Of a DNA stretch of 64,000 nucleotides, positions 46,263 through 59,745 are shown piece after piece (positions within the stretch are counted from its first letter, which is position 1; every line of letters starts with the position of its first letter). The translations under genes and the position numbers were made by a program. The stretch lies in contig WARS01000029.1 in the NCBI GenBank assembly GCA_008933995.1, positions 22,628,879 to 22,692,878 of the forward strand, read 5' to 3'. Source of the stretch: Datnioides undecimradiatus. Taxonomy: Eukaryota; Chordata; Actinopteri; Lobotiformes; Datnioididae. The notes under the pieces were generated by a model, which was not told the DNA's origin, did no database searches, and saw only the letters and a program-made list of their open reading frames with translations.

Positions 46263-49200
46263 GCTACAACACAACATTTTGTTTCAGAGATGTGTACGTT
46301 TTAGTCAGTGTCACAAAAGCCTCTAGCAACACTGATGTCAGTGAACCACCCATTCTTTAAACAGGTGCAGAGTAACAGTGGCGGGTAAAATACCGTGAAG
46401 ACCTTGCCTTTCTTTCTTTTTTTGCAGCGCTCAAATCCCTCTCCTTCTAATTTAAGAAAGGAACACAACAAGTGATGGACCCTGAAAGAAGGAAGAAGGA
46501 GAGGAAGCCGGGGAGGAAGTAGAGGAAGAGCTCTGAGACCAAACATAACTGACAGTTAGCGGAGCCACAAGCAGGACGGCCGACGCTGTAGTCTCTTTGA
46601 ACAATTAAGTCGCACTCGTTTCTTGAACGTGGTTGAAGGTCCGTCCGTACTTCAGGCCTCCTCAGGGAGTGTTTTCTCTCCTTACAGTCCTCTGAAACAA
46701 AACTTTACACTTCCCACGGTGCAGAGCTGTCGCAGAAATGAGCCGCTGGAATGTCAGCGCTCCTCGGAGTTGGTGTAATTCGCCGTCTCACCAGAGACTC
46801 AGGATAATTAGTCCCAATGAGGGATTACCTTCCGGCCGCTGCACATTTCAGATCAGCCAGACAAAATGGCCTCCTCGTGTGACCCCCCCCCCCCAACTGG
46901 CTGGTTGCTCGACCGCATTTCGTTTGATTAAGCAGATTTGTACAACGATTGCTCGGGATTGCGGCTGAGAGTGCTGCTCATCAGTGAAGGCCCTGATCGT
47001 GGAATTAATCTCCTCCTGGTTGTGTTCTGATGCATGTTGTGGATTAGATCATATCCTCTTGTGTGGACATAGTTAAAACTAAAAACAATGTGCAGCTGTA
47101 CCTTTGATCAAACGGTTTGGATTGATGTTGCATTGCTGCCTAATCACTTTCATCCTGTGGCTTCCTTTTAGATCTTTACACAATTAACAACACCTTAATT
47201 GACTCGTAGATAAAGTGTTCTGACCAATGAGGGAGCCTAATTTTTGAAATTGTAAACTAACAATTGGACGTGGGACTGATTAGCCAGCCTGCTGAGTTAT
47301 TGGTTAAATGTCACTGGCAATGTGGAGAGCCGACTTTTAGATTGTTGGAGGGATGGGGAAGCTGCTGACTGACTGATATCTGCCGATCTCAGGGTTACTC
47401 GGTGCACCTCTAATCCAGAAGATGCTTATGGAAGCCCGGAAGCTCTTTCGCTTGGACACGCTAACTGCACATTTCCAAAGCGGAAATTAGCAGCTAATGA
47501 GATATTGTCCACAAACAGCTGCCAACTGCAGGATTATTGATGTATTTACATTCTTTGTGTACATTTATAATAAACCATTACTCGATATGCTTAGAGAGGC
47601 GAATGATGGCTTCGGGTCCTGTTTTATGCTGACGGCGCTTTTTCCTCAGGTACTCTAGCAACAGCGTCAGCAAAAAAAACATGTGCGGCGTAAAAAATGA
47701 TCTTGTTTGGAAATTTCTAATCAAGGCTTTTCCTTGTCTAATCAGAATATTTAGTATAGGAAACCATTAATAACTTTGAATATGACAAATATCTTATAAT
47801 ATAAAACCAGCTGACTGCGGTGGTTTACAGCCAATAAGTTGGAGCTCTTTTTGTTTTGATTGTTGGAATATCTGCATATATGAGATATTTCTCCGATTCG
47901 AACAAAAGGTGCACTCTAAAATTATTTGTTTATGAGCTGCTCTGAATAATAAATCCTGTTTTATGGGGACAAATGTTTCATTCCAGCCTCTCGTGGTCAT
48001 TGAACGCTCGTCCTTGTTGTGCCTCTCTTTAATCTCCTCCCACTGCAGCCGTCCAGCTGTGACTCCTGATGTGGACCATTAAATTACGATTGCTTTACGG
48101 TCAGCTAATAATTTCAGCGCCGGGTGACTCAATGGACAGATGGATGTACGATGATTGATCTCTGCACATTGTGAACGCCGGGGTTAATAACCGTAACAAT
48201 CTAGCCATGATTGTGTCGTGCAGCTATGTTGTAATGGCAACTGAATGTCAATGAAAACACAGAACGGTTCAAGCTCCTGTTATCTTCTAAGTGCTTTCAA
48301 GCATCCCTCGTAATGGATAATTCCTTTTTCTTCTGCTAGAAGAAAGAGTTTACCTAAATCATCCAAACTGAAAAGCCATGACATCTCACAGTCGGTGCTT
48401 TTAGTTCTATTAGTCACATTTAATGGCTTGACTTGCACCACGCCGTCACTGGTAATTTGGCTGCAGTGTGTTCATCAGGGGCTCCCACTGGCTGTACAGT
48501 TCTGAAGTTTGATAGCACGTCCTCAGAGCTTAACACTGTAACCTGTTACTAAAATATTCATGAGCCCCTCGTATCAGAGGGCTTTGAAGTGTGCCGGCAC
48601 CTGTGGCAGAATTTCCGATGAAGAAAGAGCGGCTGCTGTTTAAAAACACGCCGCCTGTGCTGTTTCCCGTCTGAAACCTGACAGCGGCGTTTATAGTCCT
48701 TGAATCTTACTGGAAAAACGTTGAGGAGGGGTGGGGGGTGGAACTGAGCTCCCCAGCTGATGTCACCATACTCCCAAGGGACAAATCTGATGTGTGGCAG
48801 AAGCTCTGAACAAAGGAGGTCGACCAGGTGGAGTTGCTGTGGCAGAGATCCAGAGCATATGCAACTTTCTGCATAATAAAAGTGGACTTAGCCCGCTGTC
48901 TGGTCCACATCTACATCTCCGACTCTTCAATCCTCTGAGAATTTGTTCAGTCTGCAGCATAATCCCCCTCCTGCTGCACCGGAAGAGGGACTTAGCCGGT
49001 CTCTAGAAACAGTGGTGTGATGCTGACACGCCCTCGAAACCACATTTTCAGTTCAATGCACAAGTCCTTCAGGAGGCATCCAGTCGTTTTGGTCAGGCAT
49101 GGTTGCTAATGGGTTGTCCCAGCCTCTTTCTCCACAAGCAGTGGTGAATTATAGTAATAATTAATTTATAATGACACAGGCAGACTTAGCTCATGGTGCA

Positions 49201-52200
49201 TGCCTTTCTCCTGCATGCTATGGTTCCTCTTTAGCCATGCTATCCAGCATCGATCGTGTGCTAATAAGTGGGGGATGGGATGCGGTCCAGCAGCCCCCCA
49301 AAGATGATAAATTGCCCGACGCAGCGAGCCGTGATAGCTTGGTTTATTCGCATAATTAATCACCACAGCTCACCTGCATCCTGCTGCTCATTAATGACAA
49401 CCCAAGACTGGAAATATAAATTGGGATCAACTGGTTTCAGTCGGGGTCGTGCAGCAGAGCCCACTCGAATGTCAGCCGCGGCGTGGCTGGAGTGGTTGTT
49501 AATTTTCTCCATCTACAGGTCATTTGCTTTTCAAACCACGGCTCTCTGCGCTCGGCCGATAAACAACACGGAATGAATCCGAGGTTTTCATCACGCAGAG
49601 CCGCTTTGAAATGAGCGATGAAGCCCAGTGCCATACAAGAGCAGGTAGCAGCGCATTCAGAGCTGCAGGTTCAAGGTGCTCCCTGCATCGGTTATGAGGG
49701 GAGTGGGGCGACACAGACCTAGCTTTGATTCACATTTCTCTCTTTTTATTCCTGTACCCAAACAAAACCTGCAGCAGGATTAAAAAAGGACCACCTGTTG
49801 TGAGAATCCGAATAAGGTCTTGAAAGCACGAAAGCTAAACTTGTGTGGCTTTTAAATAATCTGAGAAACTGCGACTGAAAAAGCCGCAGCGCCTATAATC
49901 ACAGCCTTTGGTGAGGGCTATTGCAAATAACAGTTCTGCTAATGCTGCTGTGAATTGGGCTAATGCTCTGGACCACTGTTGCACTCATTTGAACAACCCT
50001 GCAATTAAGCTTCCTGCTGATGAGCCGGATCATTTCTGACGTTTGGCATGCCGAGCACGCGCCTCACAGGTTTCAGTTTTTTTTCCATATTATAAATCAG
50101 AATGCTGGAAATTGCACATAAATCCCGTTTTTTTTTTTTTAAATACAACAGAGCGTACCGTGTTAGCATTCACACGGTGCACAGCCGAGGTGTGAAGCTG
50201 TATAACAATCGTGTCATGCATGCGTGAGGCGGCCTCGTGGGGTCGATTCTCATGCAGGGTCTGCACGCTTCCATTGTGCTTTTAATAATGGACTTCAGAG
50301 CGTTTCCATCAGAATGATCAAAATAATTACAAAACCCTTGTAATGAATGGATTATGAAGTTAATTTCGGTGCGGGACGGAAAATGATAATCCAAAGAACA
50401 CAGGGATAATTACAGCTCGTGAAGTGTCAGAGGGGCCCGCGAACGAGCAGCTCTGATGTAACACAACTCCACAGCGCTGCACATGAATGAGTGAGCGATC
50501 TTTGCCTCACCACAGCAACAAACTGCTGCTTTTTAGACGCTTTTTATTGTTTTTATCGCTGAAATCTGTCAAATTTCCAGCTCTTCGCAGCAGAGAGTCA
50601 CTTTGAATCCGCTCATTTGGGTCTTTTCTCTTTAGAAACGAGCCCTGCCACAACAGCGACGGTCTTGAGCCATACCAATGAGCTACGAGACCAAAGCCCA
50701 GACGTAATTAAAGCCGTAAAATATATCACTCGCTGCATTAAATATGCAAGTAGTTATACAGCTGTAACTGCGTGAGCGGGCTGTAGTTTGGAAAGATGTC
50801 TGAGCGCAGCTGGAGAAGCGGCGAGCCAGCCTAAGCCGAGGTGTTAATATTTTCATATTTAGAAGTTGCTCAGGTCGCAGGGCCGTGTTTCCGGCGTGTC
50901 TGGGCCGAATGCACAGCGCTGTGGTTTCGCAAAAATCATTTGTCGCTGTTGTGTTGCGTTCCTCTTTCCGAACTAACAAGGGAAGTGGTATTGATTAACT
51001 CCTTCAGCCTGGAAGGGAAGTTTGTGTGCTTTCTTCTTCTTTTGTCACTGGTCTGGCAGGTCCCGCTGTCACGCTCGCAGACACAATTAAATTCAGCCAG
51101 CTGAGGACTTGTTTTCCACTCGACTGGACAGAAAAAAACATTTTGTATGGGCCGGGTGTGTTTGCAAGTCTGGAAAAGGGCTAAAACCTGATTCATTCTG
51201 ACCGCAGGGCAAAATCCCAATGTGCACAGCAAAATGCAGGTGATTACACAAACATTTGGTCGTGTCCGATGTTTAATATATTAAATATAGGACGTTTTGT
51301 GAAATTATAATAATGCATTTGTTTATCCAGCAAATTTCTGTCATTTTAAAGGTCACTGAATCAGAAAATGCGTAACACGGTATATGACATTTGAGGAACG
51401 ACACTCAGATTTTTAACATCTTTATGTTGGTTTTTTTTGTAATTTACCACTCATTGACACATTCAGTGATGAATCTGATTTGATTACTCCTGTCTGACGG
51501 AGCCTGACCTCCGCTCATTCCAGCTCGGTAATATCACGACATGGGGCTAAATGACATCCAACCCGGGTTTCCTGCGGTGCTGATCGACTGCGGGACGCTA
51601 GCAGCCTCTTGAGCACATGAACACTTCATTAAGACGGATCAGTCTAGCCTCTCCAGTATTGATGACGATGACGCAGGCCGCTTGTCTGAGCCTCAAGGCC
51701 AGGTGTATAACATCTACCCCTGGATGAAGGCTTTTCATTTTAGAGACATGGAGGGCCAACCCAGTTAAGTGGCTTGTAAACGCTTTGTAAGATAATAATT
51801 ATACTTGGCACCACTTCAGTCTAACTCTCAGGGCCCATTCAGCTCCATGAAAACGATCTCTAATATTCTCGTTTTCCTTGATTCTCCCCCCTCTCTTTGT
51901 TTCTCTCCTTCTCTCTCTACATTTTGTACTTAAAGATAGCCCACGTAAAGTCGAAATGAGAAAATTGTTTCAATCTTTGCCAGAAGAGACGTCATTTGCG
52001 CTCCCTCCTCCTCCCCGAGTGCTTGATACAGCTCCTGATCATGCTAATTAAAGTAGATATCACCACTGATGCTGAAAGAATTAAGAGGTTTTGAAATTAA
52101 ACCCTTTTTTTTTTTCTTCCTCTTCTCTCGAATCCGTTTCGTCTCTTGTGTTTATCGCAGCACGGTTGATAGATGGAGGACGTGGATCTATTTGCATTGC

Positions 52201-52662
52201 TAATTCTGTTAGGAGAAAACGTTAACTGTGCCTATAGGCCCAGGCAGAACTGTAGCAGGAAACTGGGAAAAAGAGCCGGGCCTCGTGCGAGCGGTGATAA
52301 TTGGAAGCCCACAGCTCGGTGATGGGTTATTGGTTCACATCCCTTGGGAAACTGAGATCTCTGTGGGGAAACTGAGATGAGCAATGCTCCTTTTTCAGAA
52401 GAAGACCTTCTTGATTCATCGATTGAAATTTAGATCTTATGTATCTGCTCCAACTCCCCAACGGCCGGCTCTGAGCAGCTCAGGTCTGGGTGTTTGTAAC
52501 AGACCGTGTGAAGCCGTGTTTTGTGGCAAAGCAACCATTCAGACTTGCCGGAGCATTCCTGAGCAAATCAAAGCGAACATTTTATCTGTTTGTACTTGAG
52601 GTGGAATTTGTTTCGAAATGCTATCGAGCCCTCATGCAACTCGAGGAGCGAGCTCTCTGTTC

Positions 52663-52685
52663 GAGTGTGTGTGTGTGTGTGTGTG
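52663..52685. repeat. (GT)n microsatellite
   Basis: About 11 GT units in nos1ap intron 2. Confidence 0.9.
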
Positions 52686-53043
52686 CAGCTGTGCTCATTA
52701 AATACTGTAGGATTGTTGGGGGGGATGTGTTTAACCAGCGAGGCAAGCGCTGTTCCTGCGTTAGTGGGTTTATCTTTCCTCAGTCCAATTTTCTCCGCGG
52801 AGCGATACGAAATCAAGTGGATCTTCATTGTGCGCTCACGTGGAAACTTGGGTTTGTCTTCACACAGAGCAAACACTGAAAAACTTCCTCTGTCATGTTC
52901 AAATACACGAGATAAAGACAATAAATACATGGATCTGTAATAATAGGCAGGTTCCCTCCAATAGAACAGGATAGTGGCCCTGCCTCCCTGAAAGCGTTGT
53001 GGTAATATGACGTGAGTCAGGTAGATATATCTTTATCTCATAT

Positions 53044-53160
53044 ACTAGAATAGAATAGAATAGAATGCCTTTAGTGTCACTGCACGCATGTACAATGTAC
53101 ACTATATACATGCACAATGAGATGAGAGCCACTCGCTCTACAGTGCAGACATACTCATAT
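53044..53160 (-). mobile_element. LINE-like 3' tail fragment
   Basis: Tandem 'tagaa' units (53046-53066) are followed by 'tgcctttagtgtcactgcac' and 'atgtacaatgtac'. I recognise this order as the 3' end, read backwards, of a non-LTR retrotransposon frequent in teleosts. Only the tail remains. It is similar in plan to the fragment at 11917. Confidence 0.45.
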
Positions 53161-55835
53161 CTAGTCAGTATATAAATTAAATAGAAGAACGAGGACGAAT
53201 CTTGGTGCTACACAGCTAAATCGGTTTCTAATTCTGAAAAGAAACATTGTTTACAGTCCTGATAGATACACATCCTGAATAGAAGTCATTGTAATTATTA
53301 TTGCAACATCTCATTAAGTCATTTGTTTCGCAAGGTGAAGATGGAATAAGAGCTTTCTCATTGCGTTGTGAACCCTGGACACCTGAACAATGATGCAGCT
53401 TGACTGTGGGTGAAAGGTCCTGACCTATTGTTGCTGCTTTCCTCGCGGTTCGTGTGGTTTCCAGCTCCAGCAGCTGTCTCTGCGGGGCTGCGTGTAATCT
53501 AAATGGCTGTGTTTACCATTTTTTAAATCAAAAGATATTATGACTACAGATGAGAATGAAGTAGGCAAGAGGCAATTTCAATGCAATACTCACACATTGC
53601 ACTGCCCTTGCTTTATGTCTGAGCACACCACGAGAAGGTGGTTCCCAAATTGCAGAAGGTAGAGCGTTTGAGCTGCGTCAGGGTTTTTACAGCTGATACA
53701 GCCCTTGAAAAAATGGTTGACTCAGCCAGGATCCAGATCCTGCAGTTCATTCAGCTCATTGCATCCCTCATTTAAAGTTAAAGCGGTTTTGAAAAACCCC
53801 TTTTGGCCTTTAAGTTGTGTACCTAAATTGTGAAATGCTACTCCTCCCGCTGCGTGATGGACTCTTTCCTGTCAGAGTCAAACGCTGGCCGACAGCACCT
53901 CTCTCCAATTAACGCCGCAAAGCCTGATTGAAAACCACTTGGACTCTTATTAACACCCGTTTATGACTAACGAGTCCCTCTCTGTCACGCCGCTTAGAGC
54001 TCATTTGTTCTGAACTCTACTTTGAACTGTTACCTAATGGCAAAGTTGTCCACAGCTAATGCAATTCCCCGCCCTCCTCTGTCTTACTGCCAAAACTTTC
54101 AGGAGAACCCGAATCCATCGATCAGAACCAGCCTCATCGGGGCAAGCCAGGCAGTCGTATCAGAAATAATGTGCTCTTCATAACACGATGGCCATAATGT
54201 TCTTCACAGGCTGGGGGTATTAACTGAGTTCATACATCACCCACACTGCAGGAACTGAAAGCTAGGTTGACACAGAAGCACCTCTGGGACGATAGGGCGG
54301 TACTCTGCATACCATAGGTAGCTAATGTGATCAAGATAACTGCAGCAAACTAATGGGAAAAGTGAGGTGAGTGAGGGATTTCCTCATGGGTGTTAATTAG
54401 AGGTCAGGTTATTTCAAAGTTTTTCCTCACAGATACTTAAAATGTACAGGACGGTGTTTATGCATGAGGGAGAGCAGCCGCGGAGAGACTGCATGGGAAA
54501 GCTGTAGCGATGAGTAAATGAGGTTAAATGTCGAAGGCAAGGAAAACAAAAGAAGAAAGAACATGGAAATGGACGGATACGATAGGTCGGTATCAAACAT
54601 GGAGGAAGGAAGTTGACCTCCTGCCCCGAGAAGTGTTCCTTGCTGGGTTGGGAAGGCCCCTAGAACAACATTTGAGGGGCTTCATTTCAAAAACAAGATA
54701 TCTAGTATCTCAAGTTTGTTTTTTGTTTTTTTACATGCCAGAAGTAAAAAGAAAACGTTACCATACAGCACAAATAAAGATGTCAGCTGCTCCTGTAGTT
54801 GAAAGCCGGGATAATTACCAAATGATAAAGAAAGATGGACCTCGGCGTCTTCAGAGATTGTTTGATGTGTAGCAGATGGTACCTGTCAAATATCCTTGTA
54901 GCACCAAAAGTAGCACACAGACCACCGTCTTTTAGAAGAAAGAAACAAAAACATGGGTAAAGTCCACTAAACATAGGTGACTGAGTCCTTTCACATGGCC
55001 AGTAGGTGTGTTTAGACTAGACCTTTTCAGGTATGTCATGTTCAGTATCATGCACACACAGGAAGTTACAGTGGAAAGCAAAACAGACTGTAAAAAGATG
55101 ATAATTATCTTTTCCACCCAGGTTTGTTTACATCCCTGCAGATCAGAGCAAAAGATGGCGAATTCCCAAGAATGAACGCCGACTGTTCCCTTTTACACTG
55201 AAAACCAAAGTCAGAAGTCTGTGAATCGACTGTGAATCCAGCTCGGTGTCGGCGCTGACGTCTGTTTCTTCGGTGTGACGGAAAGCCTTGAAAACTAACA
55301 GCTGAATTAACATTAAGTGGTCAGTCACTGCTCCAGACGACATTCAGACACGAAGCCTGAGTCTCCTTGACATTTCCTGTATCGCTGCCTGTAGGTCGGC
55401 CTAAATGTGGAGATGAGCCTAGTATCTCATAAACAAGTAGCTCCACATTAGACTTCGTGCAGAGGCGACGTGCTGCTACATGACCTCTAAGCTGAAAGCT
55501 ACAAATCTGAACTTTGCGAGAGATCGGTGAGATCGCGTTCAGTCCGCTGAACTTGTGAACACCTCTGGCTTTGAAAGTAGAGTTGCACTGTAATACACTG
55601 CACAGTACACTAGTGACTCTTCCCCTAAAGCCACCTCTAACAACTGTCTGATCCACAGAGCTAAGTAAAAAGGTACTGGCTGGTCTGCAGTCCTTTGAAT
55701 GCTTCTTTATACCCATGTCCCTGTTGTTTATTTCCAAATGTTTTCTTACTTTTGTCAGTTTTTGCTTTTATTATCGTTGTGAAGTCAGTTTTAAGGTTTC
55801 ACTGAACAGGTTGTTCTGGTACCTGCAGAAAACTC

Positions 55836-55861
55836 TGCAGCAGCAGCAGCAGCAGCAGCAC
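55836..55861. repeat. (CAG)n trinucleotide run
   Basis: About eight CAG units in nos1ap intron 2, not in a recognised exon. Confidence 0.9.
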
Positions 55862-58800
55862 CACAGCGTTGTGCGTGCTGCTGAGTTTCCAGCCCTCCTT
55901 TTTCTTGTCCAGCAGCACTGGTAATGTGCAGTAACACCTGCTGGGTGCTGGGTGACCTCATACCGGCAGTTGCACAGAGATATATGCCAAGAAAGAAGGT
56001 TTAGGACAAGAAATGAATGGATGAAACCACAGTGAAACAGCATATATTCCTACCCCAAAGATATCATCATTTAAAATCCACCTATTAGCAGATCAGCAGT
56101 GAACCAAACAGATTTCGGACTCAGATGATGTTGATTCATGTAAAATAACACTAAATTTGACTGTCACAAACAGTGCACTGCTTTAGAGTTGACTTCATTA
56201 CGCTTGCATTAGAATAAAAAGCCATTTATTAACAGTATGTGTAGGATCAGGCGTGAGGCCCACTCACGTCTGCTGAGTGCTGTATATAGACCAGCATGCC
56301 AAGCATTTCCTCGTGTAATCCCAGTTGTCTGCTAGGTATCACGCGTGATAAATCATTGGCTCCAAGGGGAGATTTGCGAAGACTGTTTTAGTCTAAATTG
56401 TTTCCTTGCCACAATTAGTGTGCATACATTCAGAGTTCCCCCTAGGAGATGTTTCAGCAACCTTCCCGGGCCCTTTCTTGCAAAAGCAATATCACGATGG
56501 GGGTGCCTGATTGAATGAAGGACAAATGTAAAAACAAATGCACCTTGGGCCATGCGGCGTCACCTCTCCAATCTTAGCCCCGAGATTGGAAACAGAGCAC
56601 TTGGTGTACATTGTTCCTTACAAGCTCAACTATTCCCTTTTGGCTCTGGCTGCCAATAACAGCGCCCTGGGAGACAGCGAAGCGTGACGCTGGAAGTGGT
56701 GAGGGAAAACTTCTGTAGGTCATCTGGGGCAAACACATGCAGGCAGGCAGTCACACCTAGAAGAGAAAGAGATGGGGGGGGAAAGGTATATCTGTCAGTG
56801 CTGGTAGTCAGGAGGAGAACTCCTGGGAGCAAACAAGACAAGCTCACATGCAGAGACACATGCACGCGTTCTCACCTTTTTCCGGTGACAGTGTTTCTGT
56901 TTTCTTTCAATTACCGAGCTTCACATCTGCCGATCATTTTCCAGTCGAGCATGAAAACGCAGCCCGCTCCACGTCAACGGCGTTCTTCACATTATGCAAA
57001 TCAAGGTTGGGATCAGAAGATTGGGAGAGGTCGCGCAATCTCGACATCGACTGCGGAGGCAATGATGATATGAATGCGAGCGATGACACGAACTCCATCT
57101 CCAGTTTGGTGCTATGCGTTACCATAGCTACATAGCAAAATTGCTTAAGGGTAACAGCTGGAGCTGTAGGAGTGGGTCATTGAAGAGAGGGAACAAGATG
57201 GTGCAGCTGAGTGGGAGATGGAAACAGATGTTGAGAGGCACGTATAGCGAAAAATACACCCACTCGACAAAGTGTTAAGATTAACAGTAAATAAATACAG
57301 TAATGCCCTGCTGGATCACTGATGATAAGTGAGTGTCAGACTACCTCTGTTGGTCAGGCAGGTGTTCTGGAGCCTGGTGAGAAGATGAGGTTGAGAACTT
57401 GCCAGGAGGCCTTGCAACAACAGAACGCTGCACATACTTTGAGACTTTATAAGCATTTTAAGAGAGTTGTGAGGTTAACAGCAGTTAACTCATTCACACA
57501 AGTCTTTACCAGGAACTTGCACTGGCATGTCTTTGATTATATGTTAGCTGATGACTTTGCAGCAGAAGTTGAGACCAACAGACTTCCCATATTGAACCAA
57601 ATGCAGTTGTTGACGCAGTAGTCCATAGCCCCCAGATTTACCTTTTAGGGGCTAAAGAACCCCACCCTTACCCTTCACCAAGACGTGAAGAACGTGAACG
57701 ACCTCATGCACGCCTTTTTTTCGCAAATGCAGTGAATTCCTGAACTTGTTCAGCTCATTAAGTCACATTAGCAGTCCTGTCATGTGGTGACCAACCAGAG
57801 GTTTGGCCCCCTGCCCCTGTTAGGGCTCAGCCCCAAACTTTCCAGAGCGCTGCTTCAGATAATGAGGACCAGTCAGTAATGAAGTAGGGTCGTTTGTTTG
57901 TCCGTCCGTGCGTTAATATTACTTTCAGTCTTAGGTTAAGCCTAATGTTGCTTTCATGTTACTTTAAATTTACATGTAATTGGACTTAATGCCTGTTTTC
58001 CATTACATTCAGCTGCCAGGCTTGAGTGCACTAATCTATGAGCCTCATCTGGGCTCAGCTGAAAGTGAGAAGTTTTCCTTCAGAAGTCTTTCAAAGCCAG
58101 AAGTCGTTTAGAACTTAAAGCAAGTCATCACAAGAATAAATATCTATCGTGGAAGGATATATCGCACTAAATCAGTATTCTGCTATATATTTAAGCTCAT
58201 TTTTCATGTGCTATCGAATGCACGCACCTGTACCGCCGGGGTATTTCAGCTGTTTATCATGAACGAGTCTGCTTCTTTGACAAACTGAGTCTAGCTGGCT
58301 ACTCACTTTAACTTCAAATGATGCTGGAGGTAAAGAAAAAAAAATGATTACAGTGTTCAGCGCAGCTCTGAAGTGAGAGTTGGTGGTTGCGTAGCCGAGA
58401 GCGGAGCAGCGGCCTGTGAGCTCGGCAAAGAGAAATCTAGCAAATGCTGTCAGCTTTGATACCATTCTTCCTGCAGAAGCTGAGGCTTTGAAAGGCACTC
58501 CAATTACAGTAACTTCACCCTGCAAAGCAAAGCCTGTATCACTGCGTAAGCCTGCCAGCGTGCCCGGTTTTAGACTCCATATAAGTCCACGAGAGCTGTC
58601 TGAGCATGGTTCTACCTGCGTGAGTGTATGCATGAGTGAAAACGTGTGCGAGCGGGGCCCAGTCTAACTTTGGCGGCGTGTCAGAGGGTTTGCTGATTGA
58701 GAGGAAGCGCTGTGGGGGGGATATCAGCACGCAGAGTGGATGGATGGAAGAGGAAGGAGGTGGCGTGGATCAAGACAGGTTCAGGTTTAAATTCCCTTTT

Positions 58801-59689
58801 TTACACATTTGCGCGATAGAGACCTCTTCTTAAAGTCTGTCTTACTGTTTGTGAAGCTCCGGGATGCCTCTGCTACAACGGATATCTGTTTAAAATTGCC
58901 ACTACGTACATGAACACACCTGCATCCCTGAAATAACAATAATCAATTCATTGATTACTCGACGGCCATTGTAATAAAGTCAGCTACGTGTATCATTTGC
59001 AGGACTCACGAGTTGGAAGACATGTTGGACATTTGTCTTTGTTGCTGCCTTTTAGTGTCTTAATGTGCAAGAAGAGGAGGCGCAAGGTCACAACAGGTGC
59101 AGCAGCAGTGGATGTCTCTGTGATATCCGAAGGGCCACCTCCAGCTGTTGACGGAACTGAAGAGGGAGCGACTGCAGAATCAATAAGTGTTGGTGTTTGG
59201 CGTCCTTGCCCTTCCTTCCTCTCGGACTCTCGTGCCTGCAGTGTTTTCCTGCTCCGCTCTGCTGAGGTGCCCGGGTCTTTGCAGTTCTCCACACTTTTCT
59301 TCCCCAAAACAAATATCAGGAGCGAAGCAGGCTGCCAGTCAACCCCCGGCTTCAGCTTCCCTCTGCTGCTTTTTCCGCGGTCTGCTGAGCATGCACAAGT
59401 CCGGGTCGGCTCCACATCACGGGGTCTAAAACTGCCATTGTAAGACTGGTAGCATTTGCAGCTGGTCGGACTGTACAGGGACTGAACAAAGGGCCGGAGT
59501 GTCGCTTTTATTTTTATTCTTAAACGTTAACTTTTAAAAGTCCCTCCCTCCTGGACATGAGCACAAAAAGTCCTCGGCACATGTTTTTGCAGGGAGCGTG
59601 CAACAAACCGTGGTCGTGGTGCAGAGAATGATTGCATGGAATTAAATGTGTTGTTTGCTGGGCAATCAACCATTTGATGAGATGAACAC

Positions 59690-59745
59690 GATACCTGGAT
59701 TCAAACCTGCAGACTTCCACGAGCCAGCTGCTCCACCACAGGCTG
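59690..59745 (-). mobile_element. tRNA-like SINE head fragment
   Basis: The minus strand reads TGTGGTGGAGCAGCTGG (A box type, about 59726-59742) followed by GGTTTGAATCC (B box, 59697-59707). The spacing fits a tRNA-derived SINE promoter. No full cloverleaf or body is preserved. Confidence 0.45.

Larger units (their letters stand above)
46263..54400 (+). other. nos1ap: nos1ap intron 2, fourth part
   Basis: No exon is recognised. A C13-14 run lies at about 46882-46894, (GT)n at 52663-52685 and a LINE-like tail at about 53044-53160. Stretches free of repeats with many homeodomain-type TAATTA words occur, for example at 51600-52100, and may be regulatory. Confidence 0.5.

Noticed and set aside
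54528-54872. 114-aa Lys/Arg-rich frame
   Set aside because: I checked it as a possible next nos1ap exon because that exon is lysine-rich, but the sequence does not resemble the PTB domain and has no fitting acceptor and donor pair.
57322-57621. 99-aa frame in nos1ap intron 2
   Set aside because: It looks like normal protein composition but matches no family I know, has no neighbouring exon signals and lies deep in an intron. Left out for lack of support.
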